From NCBI GenBank assembly GCA_026874595.1, contig CM049317.1, forward strand, positions 50,310,401 to 50,374,400: a DNA stretch of 64,000 nucleotides, written 5' to 3'. A program made the position numbers and the translations under genes. This DNA comes from Sipunculus nudus (taxonomy: Eukaryota > Annelida > Sipuncula > Golfingiida > Sipunculidae). Positions 25,783 to 37,046 of this stretch are shown here, one piece after another. The notes below the pieces were generated by a model that was given only the letters and a program-made list of their open reading frames with translations, made no database searches and was not told where the DNA came from. Every line of letters begins with the position of its first letter. The first letter of the stretch is position 1.

Positions 25783-26065
25783 TTCAAATTCTGTTCTGGT
25801 CGTTAGATGGTCAGATGCAAAGTGCATATGCAATATCTCTCTTCGAGCTATTTAGATTGATTATTCCTTGTAATCAATGACAAAATGTCTACTGGCCTAA
25901 ACTGTATACTACTTGTCCTCTATACTGAGTTTTAAATTCTATTCTGGTCGTTATATGGTCAGATGCAAAGTGCATATGTAATCTCTCTCCTCGAGCTCTT
26001 TAGATAGATTATTCCTTGTAATCAAAGACAAAATGTCTATTGGCCTGAACTCTATACTGGTATCC
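25783..26065 (+). repeat. 148-bp tandem duplication in an intron
   Basis: Two diverged units start near 25783 and 25931. They share ATGGTCAGATGCAAAGTGCA and TTATTCCTTGTAATCAA. Confidence 0.8.
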
Positions 26066-26199
26066 ATGGGGTTGAAAGACAAGTTCACCTGAAAGAAGTC
26101 AGCACTTCTGAGAAGTGATGAGAAAATGTAAAAATGTCACCGATTTTTTTGGTGTACATCACCGTCGCACTCAATACTGTTATAAAACCTATTTAGTCA

Positions 26200-26640
26200 G
26201 CTCGACGTGATTACTCAACCAGAATTACACCTATGTTTGCGCTTTTCCGGTTTATGTACTTAAATGATGCTCAAAACAATCCAACAGTGCCTGGTTGTCT
26301 ATCATATCGAATGCGGATGTCATATCCAGCATGACCAGCGTGCGGCCACGAACCAGCATCCAAAGTATGAAGTCATTTTATGCTTTGAACAGGGCTGATT
26401 CTGTTGAATACACTTCATTTACGCGGAATATGATGCCCCGTGGAGAATGTTTTTTTAAGCAAGTGATGATCGAGACGTGCATATAACCACCATCTCCAAA
26501 ACTTCTGAAAAAACTGAAGGTTGGATACCAGTCTGTAGTTCTAAACGTGGTCTAGATCAAAGCCCGGTCTTCACGAGTGGTTTGTCTAAAAGTCTTTGGC
26601 AAACATCATGTTTCCTAGGAGCTGTTTTAATGGTTGTATT
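26200..26640 (-). mobile_element. Decayed non-LTR retrotransposon, reverse transcriptase fragment (CR1/Jockey-like)
   Basis: Minus-strand reading gives, in order and with frame changes and stops: NYRLVSNLQFFQK, SEVLEMVV, VNEVYSTESALFKA, then LVMLDMTSAFDMIDNQALLD. These are the early blocks of a CR1/L2/Jockey-type reverse transcriptase (NYRPVSNL, SKVLEKVV, STETALLK, LLDLSAAFDTIDH). The first catalytic aspartate region is visible; the later YADD region is not. It is dead sequence inside the intron between the two halves of lectin domain 2. Confidence 0.75.
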
Positions 26641-26998
26641 TTATAGGCAATATTACATTTGGTACTGATGCAGTGGTATCTTTTTAAATTACGACGTCAA
26701 ATTGCATGGAATATGCAGGAACAAAGTAAGACGCACTAAAACGACATATTATATGTTACTCCTACGTGCATTGACATAAGGTTTATTTTCTCATTCTCTT
26801 TCAAATATCTCTAAGCTATGCCCTCGTTAGCAGCCATGTAAAGAAGTGCATCCAGGATTAACCGTAAACTGAATTTGAGAAGTGCTTAATAGAAATTTAT
26901 CTCTAAATTCTCATCGTTTACACTCAGCTAAAGCTATTTGAAAGTAAGATGGTCATATGAAGAATTTTATTTATTCTGAAAATTCCTCACACCTAAAG

Positions 26999-27122
26999 AT
27001 GAAGCAGATATGGGAACTGTGTTTTGGGAAAAGCAAGTAAAAAATAACTGTCTTTAATAGCAGCAATGAAATGTGGACCTCTTTAAGCTGTGACGCCCAA
27101 CATCCGTTTATCTGTCAAATAT
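26999..27122 (+). pseudogene. Lectin receptor: second half of C-type lectin-like domain 2, with a 1-base frameshift
   Basis: Acceptor CACACCTAAAG, donor T|GTAAGT. It begins in phase 1 as DEADMGTVFWEKQVKNNCL and then meets TAA TAG. One base later the frame continues SSNEMWTSLSCDAQHPFICQ, the standard W...C....PFICQ end of a lectin-like domain. Exon length is 124 bp, one more than a multiple of three, while the other phase-1 exons are exact multiples. The extra base lies in or near a run of three T (27053-27055). Either the gene is inactivated or this is a sequencing error; the rest of the gene looks intact. Confidence 0.75.
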
Positions 27123-27652
27123 GTAAGTCCTCTTTGAAAAAACTAACCTTACAAGACTAAAATCATTATATTTCATATATAGTGTTACCTGCTTAATATT
27201 TCGAGTATACACCAAGAATGTATTCAGTGTATTTGAAAATAGGATTTTCTATTTACATCCAAATCTGCATTGCTCTTTATCTAGTATTGTGAGCTATGTG
27301 CCTGCGATAAAACTGGTGTACGAAAACAAAAAAAAAACTGGAATCTTTGGTTAGTGATATGGTTGGTGTTTCGTAGACTGGCCTCATATATACAATAGCT
27401 ATACAATATCCATTTAATTAAAAATGTATGAATAACTAGTATTGCATTTATTTACGAGCCTACCTAAATTTATACTAGCCTGACAGACACAGTCAATATG
27501 GAAATATTGGCGTTTACATAACAATGGGGAATATAAAATTTCACTGAAAGCCTCTATTATTATATGCATAAACGGGCTAAAATTAACACTGGCTATATAA
27601 TAATGCTTTTTTATATTCTCGAAATGGTATTTTCCAAAAGACAAGACCTCAG

Positions 27653-27745
27653 TTGACAACACAAAAAGCAAGCAGTCTCCTCGGAGCCCATCAAGTGAAT
27701 CTGACTATACACGTGCAGGTGAAGTATTGAAAAATGAAGATAATG
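27653..27745 (+). CDS. Lectin receptor: hydrophilic linker exon
   Basis: 93 bp, phase 1 at both ends, acceptor AGACCTCAG, donor G|GTAAGT. It encodes about 31 residues rich in Ser, Lys, Glu and Asp (KSKQSPRSPSSESDYTRAG). This looks like a stalk between the second lectin domain and the membrane helix. The exon linking it to 32036 (phase 1 to phase 0) was not found. Confidence 0.6.
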
Positions 27746-28079
27746 GTAAGTTAATTTTTAATCAGTATCATTTTAAAAAGTCCAGTATTACGTGACTAGT
27801 GGAATCAGATCATGTGGATGCTATCCTATAATATATATTGCTTTTAACGTAAATGACTGTAATATTAGGTTCAAAGTTCCATATAATCATGGAATATCAC
27901 TTTTCAAATCTTAATTTGGTTTGGTCTTATATCAGTAGATCTGACAAATTGAGAAAGGCCTTAGATTTTCCAGGGACTCTTTTCAAGTCAGCTGACTGAA
28001 CGTCATATGAGCTTTAGCAATTACTCTTTGACCGTCGTCCGTCTGTACGTCAATCCGTTAACACTAACCTTAACCGCTG

Positions 28080-29230
28080 GACCTAGAAATCTCTAACTGA
28101 AAACCATGGAGGTCCATAAAAAAACCTCTGGAAACCTCAACTTAGGTCACTGAGACCTAAATCATCTGAGCTAAGGCGCTCATAATTACCCCCCCCCCCC
28201 CTCCCGGAATAATTAAAAATATGATATAAAAGCTCCAATATTTGAATAAATAATGCACTGATTGCCATGGTTACTGTGGTTGGCTTCATATTCGCGAGGC
28301 TGAAATTTCGCAATTTTTCAATTTTTAATGTTTCGCGAGGGTTTCATTTTCGCGATCTCACCAGAACCCAAATATTTTGTAAAGCCATACCTATGTGTGT
28401 TATTAAATGAGAATAAGTCATGAGTTTGTGATATTTCTCATATAACGATGGGCCCGAACACAAAGCACAGGTAGTTAAGTTCAAATTAAGGGGAACGTTT
28501 TCCCTATACCTGCATACCTTATTATAACAATTCTCATTGTTCTAATCTATTCCCATACAAATATTGGCTACATTCAATAAGAAGGACGTAATCCATTGGC
28601 CAATTATTCCCGAGGGCGAACAAAAAGGCAACCACAGTATTTCCATTGATCAAATAGTGTTTTAAATTGCTCAAATGGTTTTCACCAATTCCTGAAGACT
28701 GGTGGCGCCTCCTGTATTTACTCTGATTTTTACGCATTTATTCTCAAATTTTAAGACCTTCAAATGAAGCAGTCTGGACGTTAATACGGCACAAACCGCC
28801 ACCAGGAGGCACTAGGAAAATCTATGTTTTGCAATCTACGGGATCAAAAGATGAATCTGAACACCCAGTGGGTCCGACAGTGCACAAATTGTAAATGCTG
28901 GACTCAAAAGCTTCTTTCTGAATACTCATAAGGGTACATTTAAAATCTCCTTAGAAACCTCAAATTAGGTCACTTTGGCTTAGAGAAGATCTATGGGGCT
29001 CAAAAATCCCCCCCACAGAATAATTAAAGATTTAATACAAAAGCTCTAGTATCTAAATAACCAAGGCACTCATTGCCATGATTATTTCCATACGTATTGA
29101 TCATGGAGTGTTTCGTCCTTCCTGAAGACTGGTGGCGCCTTAATGTACATTTTAGGTACTTTTTTCTCTATTTTGAGACCTTCAAATGAAGCAGTCCGGA
29201 CGATAACATGGCACTTTCACACCACTGAAG
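28080..29230 (+). repeat. Diverged direct repeats related to the intronic satellite
   Basis: Phrases shared by 28110-28800 and 28900-29220 include CTGAAGACTGGTGGCGCCT (28693 and 29119), GACCTTCAAATGAAGCAGTC (28753 and 29175) and AAACCTCAAxTTAGGTCACT. A C run lies near 28190-28201, and TTCGCGAGG / TTTCGCGATCTCA repeats lie near 28290-28360. No exon was recognised. Confidence 0.65.
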
Positions 29231-29339
29231 ATGTGAACTTCCCGGTTGTTTTCAGTCAGTCAAAACAACAGGCAGACCAAACATAAAAACACTCAATGAA
29301 AAACTCTTCGACAGTTGTAAGATAACCAAAAAATATAAT

Positions 29340-30300
29340 AAACAATAAATTGGTTACCTACAGATCTCTGGTGGGGATGTCATCAGCACAAATATCACAC
29401 TAATTCCACTGCCGTACGGAGTCCATAAACTGATCCACATTGACAAAGTTAAAATGCTCCAGATCACATGACCTTCGCTTTCAGGTGACTCTAGACGTTC
29501 TGGTGGTCCCTGGCGTAATCCATGTGCACCCGGAGCATAATCCAATCCGAGCGTAATACAGATGGTCACAACAACACACAACTGGTTCTTACTGCGGTAT
29601 AACTGTTAATCTTCCGTAAAACACAATTCGCGTGCCGCACATCGAATGTTCTATGATAGCCCTGAATCAACTGCTCTGTCAGCTGGTCTACTGTAGCCCT
29701 CCAGTTAGCGGATACCGAAGAAACGCACTCTCTAGCGAAATTTAGTACAACACTTTCGCGTCAAGAAAAAGTCCACTCGACTGTTCCTGGGAGCCCACCA
29801 TCACAAGATGCCTGTCCTTCGGAATACAATATCACTGTCTCTAAAGTACTTAACATATCTAGTATCAACAAGGTGGCCTCCCTCAGACGTAGACTGTCAA
29901 TAACGGCTGACGCGATCGCCCATCTAGACACACAGAAGTCAGCAAACCAACCAGTTGGACCGCTGTAGCACGCTCAGATGAACGCTACATTAACGAAGCG
30001 CTCCGGCTCTGTCAAGATTACTGGAATTCTCCCCTTATATGAGATCCCTGACGTCACAACTCCAGCTAGACTTCTCCGCCTATCAGCACTTCCCTCCACG
30101 ATGTCTCTTGTCAACACAGATTAAATTTAACGCAGACAAGCCCCCAGGGATGATTTCGTGAGAAAACTAACCTAAACAAATTCGGAGACAAGACGTCGCC
30201 TACCAGACACAGTTACTGTGGAGACTGCAATACAAGATTGGGTCTCACGAGTCTATGCTACATTGGAAGGAAGATCAAATGATGCAGGTGACACCTACTG
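29340..30300 (-). repeat. GC-richer block, possible LTR-like promoter region
   Basis: Clearly less AT-rich than its surroundings. On the minus strand CATATAAGGGGAGAATTCC forms a TATA-like site ahead of a GC-rich leader, as in many LTR promoters. No terminal TG/CA pair, primer-binding site or coding domain was found. The 75-aa frame at 29354-29581 lies within it and resembles no family I know. Confidence 0.25.
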
Positions 30301-30439
30301 ATTACTAAACTGCTTTGAAATTTACATTTAATGAAACACGTGTTCTTCCTAACTAGGTTTCTCACGCTAATGGCTAAACATGATACTCTATTAAATTAAC
30401 AAAACTTGCAAAACAATTATTTGGTCATACTGCCTATAC

Positions 30440-31460
30440 CTTAATATACAAAGCCACAGTCATCTGGTGACAGGCACAAACCATAATCTTTGAACTTTTA
30501 AATGAACATCAAGGGAACATTAAGGGAACTCCTAGGCAAATCTTCTCAGAAACCTGAAATTTGGTAATGGTGAACTATATTCTGCTGACAAAAACATGAA
30601 TGTGAGCACTCAAAGAATCGGACAGGGCACAAATAGTATCCATTTAGCCTGCCATCTTCTATTGGGGCATTCAGGGAGTTCCTGGGTAAATATCCTTAGA
30701 AACAAGAAATTAGGTCACACTGATCTTTATTCAGCGAGCTGTATGAAAAAAAAATAATTTAAGTCAAGATGGGCTCAAATTGTATCCGTTAGGCCTAGAA
30801 TCTTCTAACGCAACAACCAGGGAGTTTCTGGGCACATTTTCTCACAAACCTTAAACAAGGTCGTGATGACCTATATTCTGCGAGTAACTGGCCAAAAAAA
30901 TGACTCTGAGCACCACGACAGTTAAAAAGGCAAACATTGTCTCCGTTAGACCTGGAAACTTCCAACCGTACATCAAGAGAGATCCATGGCAAATCTACTC
31001 AGAAGCATGTAATCAGGTCATGTGACCTATTTTCTGCAAGCAACTGGCCAAGAAAATGCTTATGAGCACTAAGACAGTCAGTCATGGCACCAAACTTTGC
31101 TTTTGGACCTAGGGCCTTCTAATGGTCCTTGGCAAGTCTCCTTTGAAACTGGCAATTATCCAGCAATCCACAAGTCGTAACTGTTGGGTATACTAATGTC
31201 TTAATTAATTTAGAAGGAGGCCATTCTTATGTCTCCTTTGACCTACAAAATAAGGTCACTGTGAGCTATATTCTATGAGCTGTGTAAAACAACATGATTT
31301 GAGTACGCTATAAGTCAGATGTACACAAGTCATAACAGTTTAACCTAGAAACTTAAAACTTCGTATAGGGAGTTCCCAGTAAAATCGTCTTGCTGTCACC
31401 TATTTAACATCTAAGGACTTTGGGAAAAAAAACATGAATTTGAGCACACTGGAAGTTATC
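30440..31460 (+). repeat. Diverged satellite array, unit about 157 bp, in a lectin receptor intron
   Basis: Landmarks of the TTAGACCTxGAA type recur near 30490, 30648, 30792, 30950 and 31107, about 157 bp apart with one shorter step. Each unit also has GGGAGTTCCTGGG-like, TCAGAAACC, AGGTCACTGTGACCTATATT-like and GAGCACTAAGACAGTC-like words. The same family is scattered at 28.1-29.2 kb. Confidence 0.75.
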
Positions 31461-32035
31461 CTACCCATTGTTCAAGGTTCCTTAACAAATACATTTTTAC
31501 CAGATCATAACACCAATAATTAATACATGCATCACCTGTATACATATCAAATTCAGCTGAGCGTCGTGACTCAAAGGTCACATGTCTAGTCGAGTCTAAT
31601 TTGCTACATCCAGTTTAGAAAAAAATGTTCATTTATAACATCTGAAAACATATTCTATGGAACTAATATCTAATTGTTCTTCTGTTTTAATTTCCAGTGA
31701 GTACTAAATATCTATTGTTGTGTGTGGAAAAAAATGCATTTTATTAAGATACTATTTATGACTTGTATTTTACAGTCAATTGTGAAAAGAAGGCATGTCT
31801 GCATTTGCATAATCATAAGGCAAATATGGCTAAACAGCTATGGCAGAGCCATGAAATAAGAATTTAGCTTAGATATTTTTTTATGTTTCGGTTTTGTTTT
31901 ATGTATTCTGTAACTGTACAGCAGTTGCGGCCACATATGCACATTAGAGAGCATGACTAAAGAAGCGTTGCTTCCTTTGTTACACAATAAGATTATGAGA
32001 ATCGTCTGCTGATTAAATACATTTTGTTTTATCAG

Positions 32036-32148
32036 TTCCTTCAGGAATCCCACTACTTCTCCTGGTGTCTTTTATCTTTTTTTGGCGCACTGATAACATC
32101 TGTCGTATTAAGCTTCCTGGCGGGGCGTAAATGTGGCATTAGGAACAG
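32036..32148 (+). CDS. Lectin receptor: transmembrane exon
   Basis: After GTTTTATCAG (alternatively CTTCAG at 32039-32044, same frame) it reads FLQESHYFSWCLLSFFGALI and onward as TSVVLSFLAGRKCGIRN. A hydrophobic stretch of about 22 residues is followed by basic residues, so this is a type I membrane anchor with the tail inside. It ends in phase 2 (AG|GTGACT) and joins exactly to phase 2 at 32549, making Arg. 113 bp, phase 0 to 2. Confidence 0.7.
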
Positions 32149-32548
32149 GTGACTATAATATTACAGCACACATATAGCGCCAAGAACTAAACCTAGCTTA
32201 GGGTGTAGAACAATTTAAACAGTAGGAATCTAATCCCCGTGGCTTTCGTTTAGTAAAAATAACTCATTCGACAATGGAACATGAAAATATGCTAATAATC
32301 TCTTCCCTAAAGCCACATAAGGAAGTGATTTGTATCAATACATATAGCTCTATCCGCTCTATTATCTTTAATGTGTCTCACATTCGCCTTAACTTACGAA
32401 AACTAACAGCAAACGACCGGCATGCACGCCGCAATACATGAAGTGGCCTTTTGTGTGTGATCCCAATTTTCAATTAAAGATGAAAATGCAGTGTTTATAA
32501 CAGTATAAAATAATTATGGCTTGTGTCAAATATTCCTTGCCTTTCCAG

Positions 32549-32816
32549 AACCATAAGACATGAAGATGATACTACATATTACGCAGAAATTAAAGACAGT
32601 GAGCTTTTGGACCATGAGTGCAAACAAAGGTCAAAGCAGAGAGCTCTCCAGGAAGGAGAATTAATCTCAGACGACTCCCCAGTTTCCTCCGACAGAACGA
32701 GGAAACATTTGTACGAAGAGGTTCTAAACGAAAGCCAATCGCCAGGTAAAGAATGGGTAAGAGATACTAAAGTATTAGATCCAGAAAATTTCCGGTACCA
32801 TGAATGTAAAGGTTAA
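32549..32816 (+). CDS. Lectin receptor: cytoplasmic tail and stop
   Basis: Last exon after TTGCCTTTCCAG. It encodes a charged tail of about 88 residues beginning TIRHEDDTTYYAEIKDSELL and ending FRYHECKG, stop TAA at 32814. Two tyrosine motifs fit SH2-type or inhibitory-receptor-like signatures loosely: YYAEI (YxxI) and HLYEEV (YxxV). They are about 40 residues apart, too far for a classical ITAM. This suggests a signalling rather than decoy receptor (inference). Confidence 0.75.
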
Positions 32817-32897
32817 TGTAATCAAACCAATGACAACACAAAATGTCCCTTCCATGCCTCGGAATGTAAATATGAGATAAGATAAATTTAATGAGCC

Positions 32898-32903
32898 AAT
32901 AAA
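32898..32903 (+). terminator. Poly(A) signal AATAAA of the lectin receptor gene
   Basis: AATAAA about 80 bases after the stop codon. Confidence 0.6.
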
Positions 32904-32909
32904 ACATAC

Positions 32910-34490
32910 AGGAATTCGTTTTTACGTTGACGAAATACATGTAGATTAAATATACACAAACGCCTAAAATTACCATAACGCAATATACTAAGACTAAATT
33001 CTCATGACTCAAACATGTTTTAATGACTAGACAATGAATATACAAATGTATTTGAATTAATGACGCACTGACATTCATGAGATCCGCATAGCACGACAAT
33101 ATGGAAGGTGCCACAATGCAGGTGGAATGCCTGTTTTGCAGTTTGCCTGTTTGCGTCCTAAGACTCTTGCCAGATTGCAGCAGCTTCTATTCACATTCAA
33201 TGGATTACTGGCAACACTTACAATGTTTTTACTTTAGAAATACTATCTTTCTAAAAATATTGCTTCCAGATTGATTTCGCCTAGGATATACCTAGGAGCC
33301 TAAAGCAAAACATCTGATGAAGGATTTGCTAAGGCGGGGCATGCCGGGCAATTGGATGAATGCAATAAGTGTCCAAGGGATCAAGAGAAACCGCCTGAAA
33401 TGTTTAATCTGTGTTATGATATCACAACCATGGGGCCGAACCCCGTTCATGCGTCGGCAATGTAATTAACTGAGGGAGGAAGGACTAATCATTATTACAC
33501 AAAGAGGGGGATAGTGGTGTTGAGTTGTCAACATTGTGTTTAATTCGCTGACCTATATTAGCCAAATACTTATAACATGGATAGAAAATGGCAGTCAAAT
33601 GATAATTTAAATGTAGTAAGGTATAACTTTATACAAGCTTGTAACTGCATATTAAAACCCATTGTTGTAATAATGATTAATTTCGGGTTGACATGGACCA
33701 GTAATATGTTTATAATTTACTTGTAGTATACCGTAACTTAAATGATTTGTTTCCTTATCTCTTTTATATGAATTATTGTACATAAAACTTTCATAATAAA
33801 AGTCATTCGTTAAACATTTACGTCTCGTTTATATACCTTATATACTGAAGCGTAATAAGGCGCGTTGGATATTTTCATTATTGGGAATATACCTTTGACA
33901 CCCTGACAGGAAAGAGAGACGCGCACGCAGGACTGTGGCGGTACATATCTTCGCTCTAATATGCTGAAACAAATCGGTTGCAACATTCCGAGATATATAC
34001 GAACCGATTTTCAAACGAACATGAAAGAATGTGTTTTTATGACTTGATAGGAAATATCTTTTAGGGTTCACGATTACTTTGTTTTAGGTATATTATATAT
34101 TATGAGATGAAAGTTACTTATAAGGCTTGTTGATTCGTGTAGAATTAATACATTGATTGTTTTCCAGATAATGTTGTTACGTTGTAGAAACTTAATATCA
34201 GATATATGTTCAATCAGTCCCATTACATAAAATGAACCTTCGTCGCAAAAGGTGGTTTCAAAATTTTGATTAAACATTTCTTTTGAACCGTTTCGTTTGA
34301 CGCTAAATTTATATTGCGTGAAGGTAACCATAAAAATATCGATCTAGTTAATAGCGATGATGAATAAGAATTAATGACACCGGAGTTATCTACTTCTTTT
34401 AAATCTTTTACGTATTTATATTCCCCATTTATGTCTCCCCTACCCTCGTTCGTAGTCGTCGTCTGTGTCGAACCACTCAATATTGTTTTC
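32910..34490. other. Intergenic, no gene recognised
   Basis: AT-rich. Minus-strand frames near 33838-34516 have no supporting splice pattern or known domain; one (34340-34516) has a plausible hydrophilic composition but nothing more. Confidence 0.4.
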
Positions 34491-34499
34491 ATGAAATTT

Positions 34500-35100
34500 G
34501 AAACTGTGTCTACCAATATATCGGATGAGTTCGAAGAACAGTGAGCTTGACCTTCACATCCAAGGTCAATTATGCCGAAATTGACATTGTTTTTTAATCC
34601 CCATAACTTTTAAGTAGTGCATTATTTTTCTCAAGTTTCATACACAAGTTGTTTCCAGCAAGTACTTGGATGAGTTAGGAAACTGTTGACCTTGACCTGT
34701 ATCTTCAAAGTCAAATCAGAGGACTTATTGCTCATCGTTTCTTTGATTTCCTGTGAATGTGGTATTTTTTTTTCTTCTAAGTGAAATCACTCAAAAAAGA
34801 AAGAGCTTGTGAATACTACAACTTATTAACCACTTCTTATATTTTCATAAAATTTTAAACTTGAATTATTTCTACCAAAGTCTCGGATGTGTTTGAAAAC
34901 TGGTCACCTGACCTTCACTATCAAGGTCAAATTATCGAAATTTGAGGACCCAATACCTTAAATTGTAATTCATTTTGTCCTCAAGTTTGTAGTTGAATTA
35001 AAAAATAACTTTGACCTGGATCTTCAAGGTCAAATGAGCGGACATTTTGCTTATTGTCACTACGTATTCCTGGAAGGCACTTACTTTTGAAGCACTGTAA
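34500..35100 (+). repeat. Two-unit diverged repeat with four everted TGACCT-N9-AGGTCA sites
   Basis: Half-site pairs lie at 34548-34568, 34693-34713 (second half degenerate, AAGTCA), 34909-34929 and 35012-35032. All have a nine-base spacer. The surrounding text repeats at about 360 bp (CTACCAATATATCGGATGAG-like and CTCAAGTTT). The half-sites match nuclear-receptor elements and the extended form TCAAGGTCA, but such words are also common in invertebrate repeats. Confidence 0.65.
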
Positions 35101-35109
35101 ATTCTTTCC

Positions 35110-36152
35110 TAAAATTCAATACACAAGTTGTTTTAAACAACCTCTTTTATTCACCTGAATACATATACATAACAAAGGAGGAAATTTTAAAACAGGAAAG
35201 TTTGTCGTCATCCTTACGACACCTGTTAGCAACGACTGACTTTAAGTGTCTTTTATATCGAAGAAGAAGATAATATTTGTAATATATGGTTTTACTATCA
35301 TATCTTTAACCTCGAAGTTCCTATAGGATCTGCTTGTGTCCATTTTGTTTCTTTTTAAAATCACTAGAGTGCCAGCCTGGAGGACCGTACACGATTGACG
35401 AACGATACGCAAAATGCGCCTGATCATGGAGGTTTATTCTGACCTATCCTGAGTGCAGCTGATTCATTGTGTGTACACACCAATTGAGGTATTTATGTGT
35501 TCCACTGAACTGAGACTGAGAAATAACACACAACGATACCACTTTTTCGAAGAATAATGGTCTTTATTGACATAACGTTGGCCTTGCCACAAATAGCGTC
35601 GGTCTGATAAAACTTATAAAAGTGACATACCGACAATGCATGTATTTCTTATTGACGTTATAATCTGGTGACAAATATTTGTTGTGAACGATGAACAATG
35701 AATGCAGTGATTTCCAGAGTGCTTAAAATCATGCGTTACCCCATAGTCCTAAGGAATATTTTACAACAACCTGATTAGGGATTACTGCAACTGCCTGTCC
35801 GACAAATTGGATGGTAAAATCATGTTCTCTTACATATCTGAATCATATCTATATGATTTGTGCCGTGTTAACGGACAAACGGCCGGACAACGGAGAAAGG
35901 CTGATGACTATAGCTCAGATGACTAACAGTTATGTCAGCTAGAAACACTATTTACATGAACAATGTATTTTTTACTGTTAAGAATGGAATATTGACCATA
36001 AACTATATTTATTCATTATCCTCCGAGAATGTTGCATCCTTTAAAGTAAGTCGCAAAAGGTCCACATAGGGTATGATATACGAATGATCGGTCCCTTTTA
36101 CCCACAAATCATTGATAAAAAAATGAGTGTCACCGTAAAGTACGATATTATT

Positions 36153-36201
<49 letters not shown>

Positions 36202-37040
36202 AGAGAGAGAGAGTGTGTGTTTAGTGTTCTACAATAATTATAATAGACAAAAATGAAAAAAATATAATTCCAAAGTTAGTCAGTGTTAGATTTTGCTAAC
36301 AAATAATAATTTCGTACATTATCTTCAGGTGCTTGAGGCAAATCTAATAAAAATAGCAGGTGTAAATTTCAGAATGTAACTCAAAATGATGTTCAAGAAC
36401 AAACCTAAAATATGACTGAATAGTAATATGTGGCTAGTACGGCAACTAAATTTATAAAGATATTCAAATAAACAAAAATTATGTTCCATATGTCTATATT
36501 TTAAGCCTAAAGCGTTAATATTGGGCTTATTTGCAGTTATTTGAACTTCACATGAATGACAATATATTATGTAATAAAGCTCTGACCTACCCTTACTACA
36601 TCACTGAAGCTCTGAGCTTTCCTGTTTACTACATTTATTGCAAAAGCATCGTGTCATCTTAGAGATTAAGCGTTCAGGTCGCTACTTTTAGCTGTCGAAA
36701 AAATATGGCCCTTTGGGGTTTTATATAAACACTTGCCGTGTTACTAAACTGCACTCCTAACCCTAGTACCCTTAATTTATTACACGGATTACAATGAGCA
36801 TATTTTATATGTATGCTACATGATCTAATACTAAATATAGAGTAGGTCATATCAAATTTAGAATGGTAAGAGAATGAATAAACTCCAAAACAAATACATA
36901 TATCTTCAACGTAGAACTTTAAAATTTACGGAAATTCTGTATTGGTTCTAAAGCCAAATCAGTGCGGAGAGGGACACAACGTATCAGCTGCAACATTCTT
37001 ATTTTTCAAATAAGAAGAAATACTTCTACATGCTTCAGTA
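35110..37040. other. Intergenic, no gene recognised
   Basis: Contains a dispersed CGGACAACGGA-type repeat near 35860-35930 and the microsatellite at 36155. A minus-strand AATAAA occurs near 36777, about 270 bases after the stop of the coiled-coil gene, and could be its poly(A) signal. Confidence 0.35.
36155..36222 (+). repeat. Compound TA-GA-GT microsatellite
   Basis: A pure TA run, then GA repeats, then a short GT run. Confidence 0.95.
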
Positions 37041-37046
37041 TTTCGA

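Noticed and set aside
31777-31860. Possible cysteine-rich exon after TATTTTACAG
   Set aside because: Open in phase 1, but no donor that yields the phase 0 needed by the transmembrane exon.
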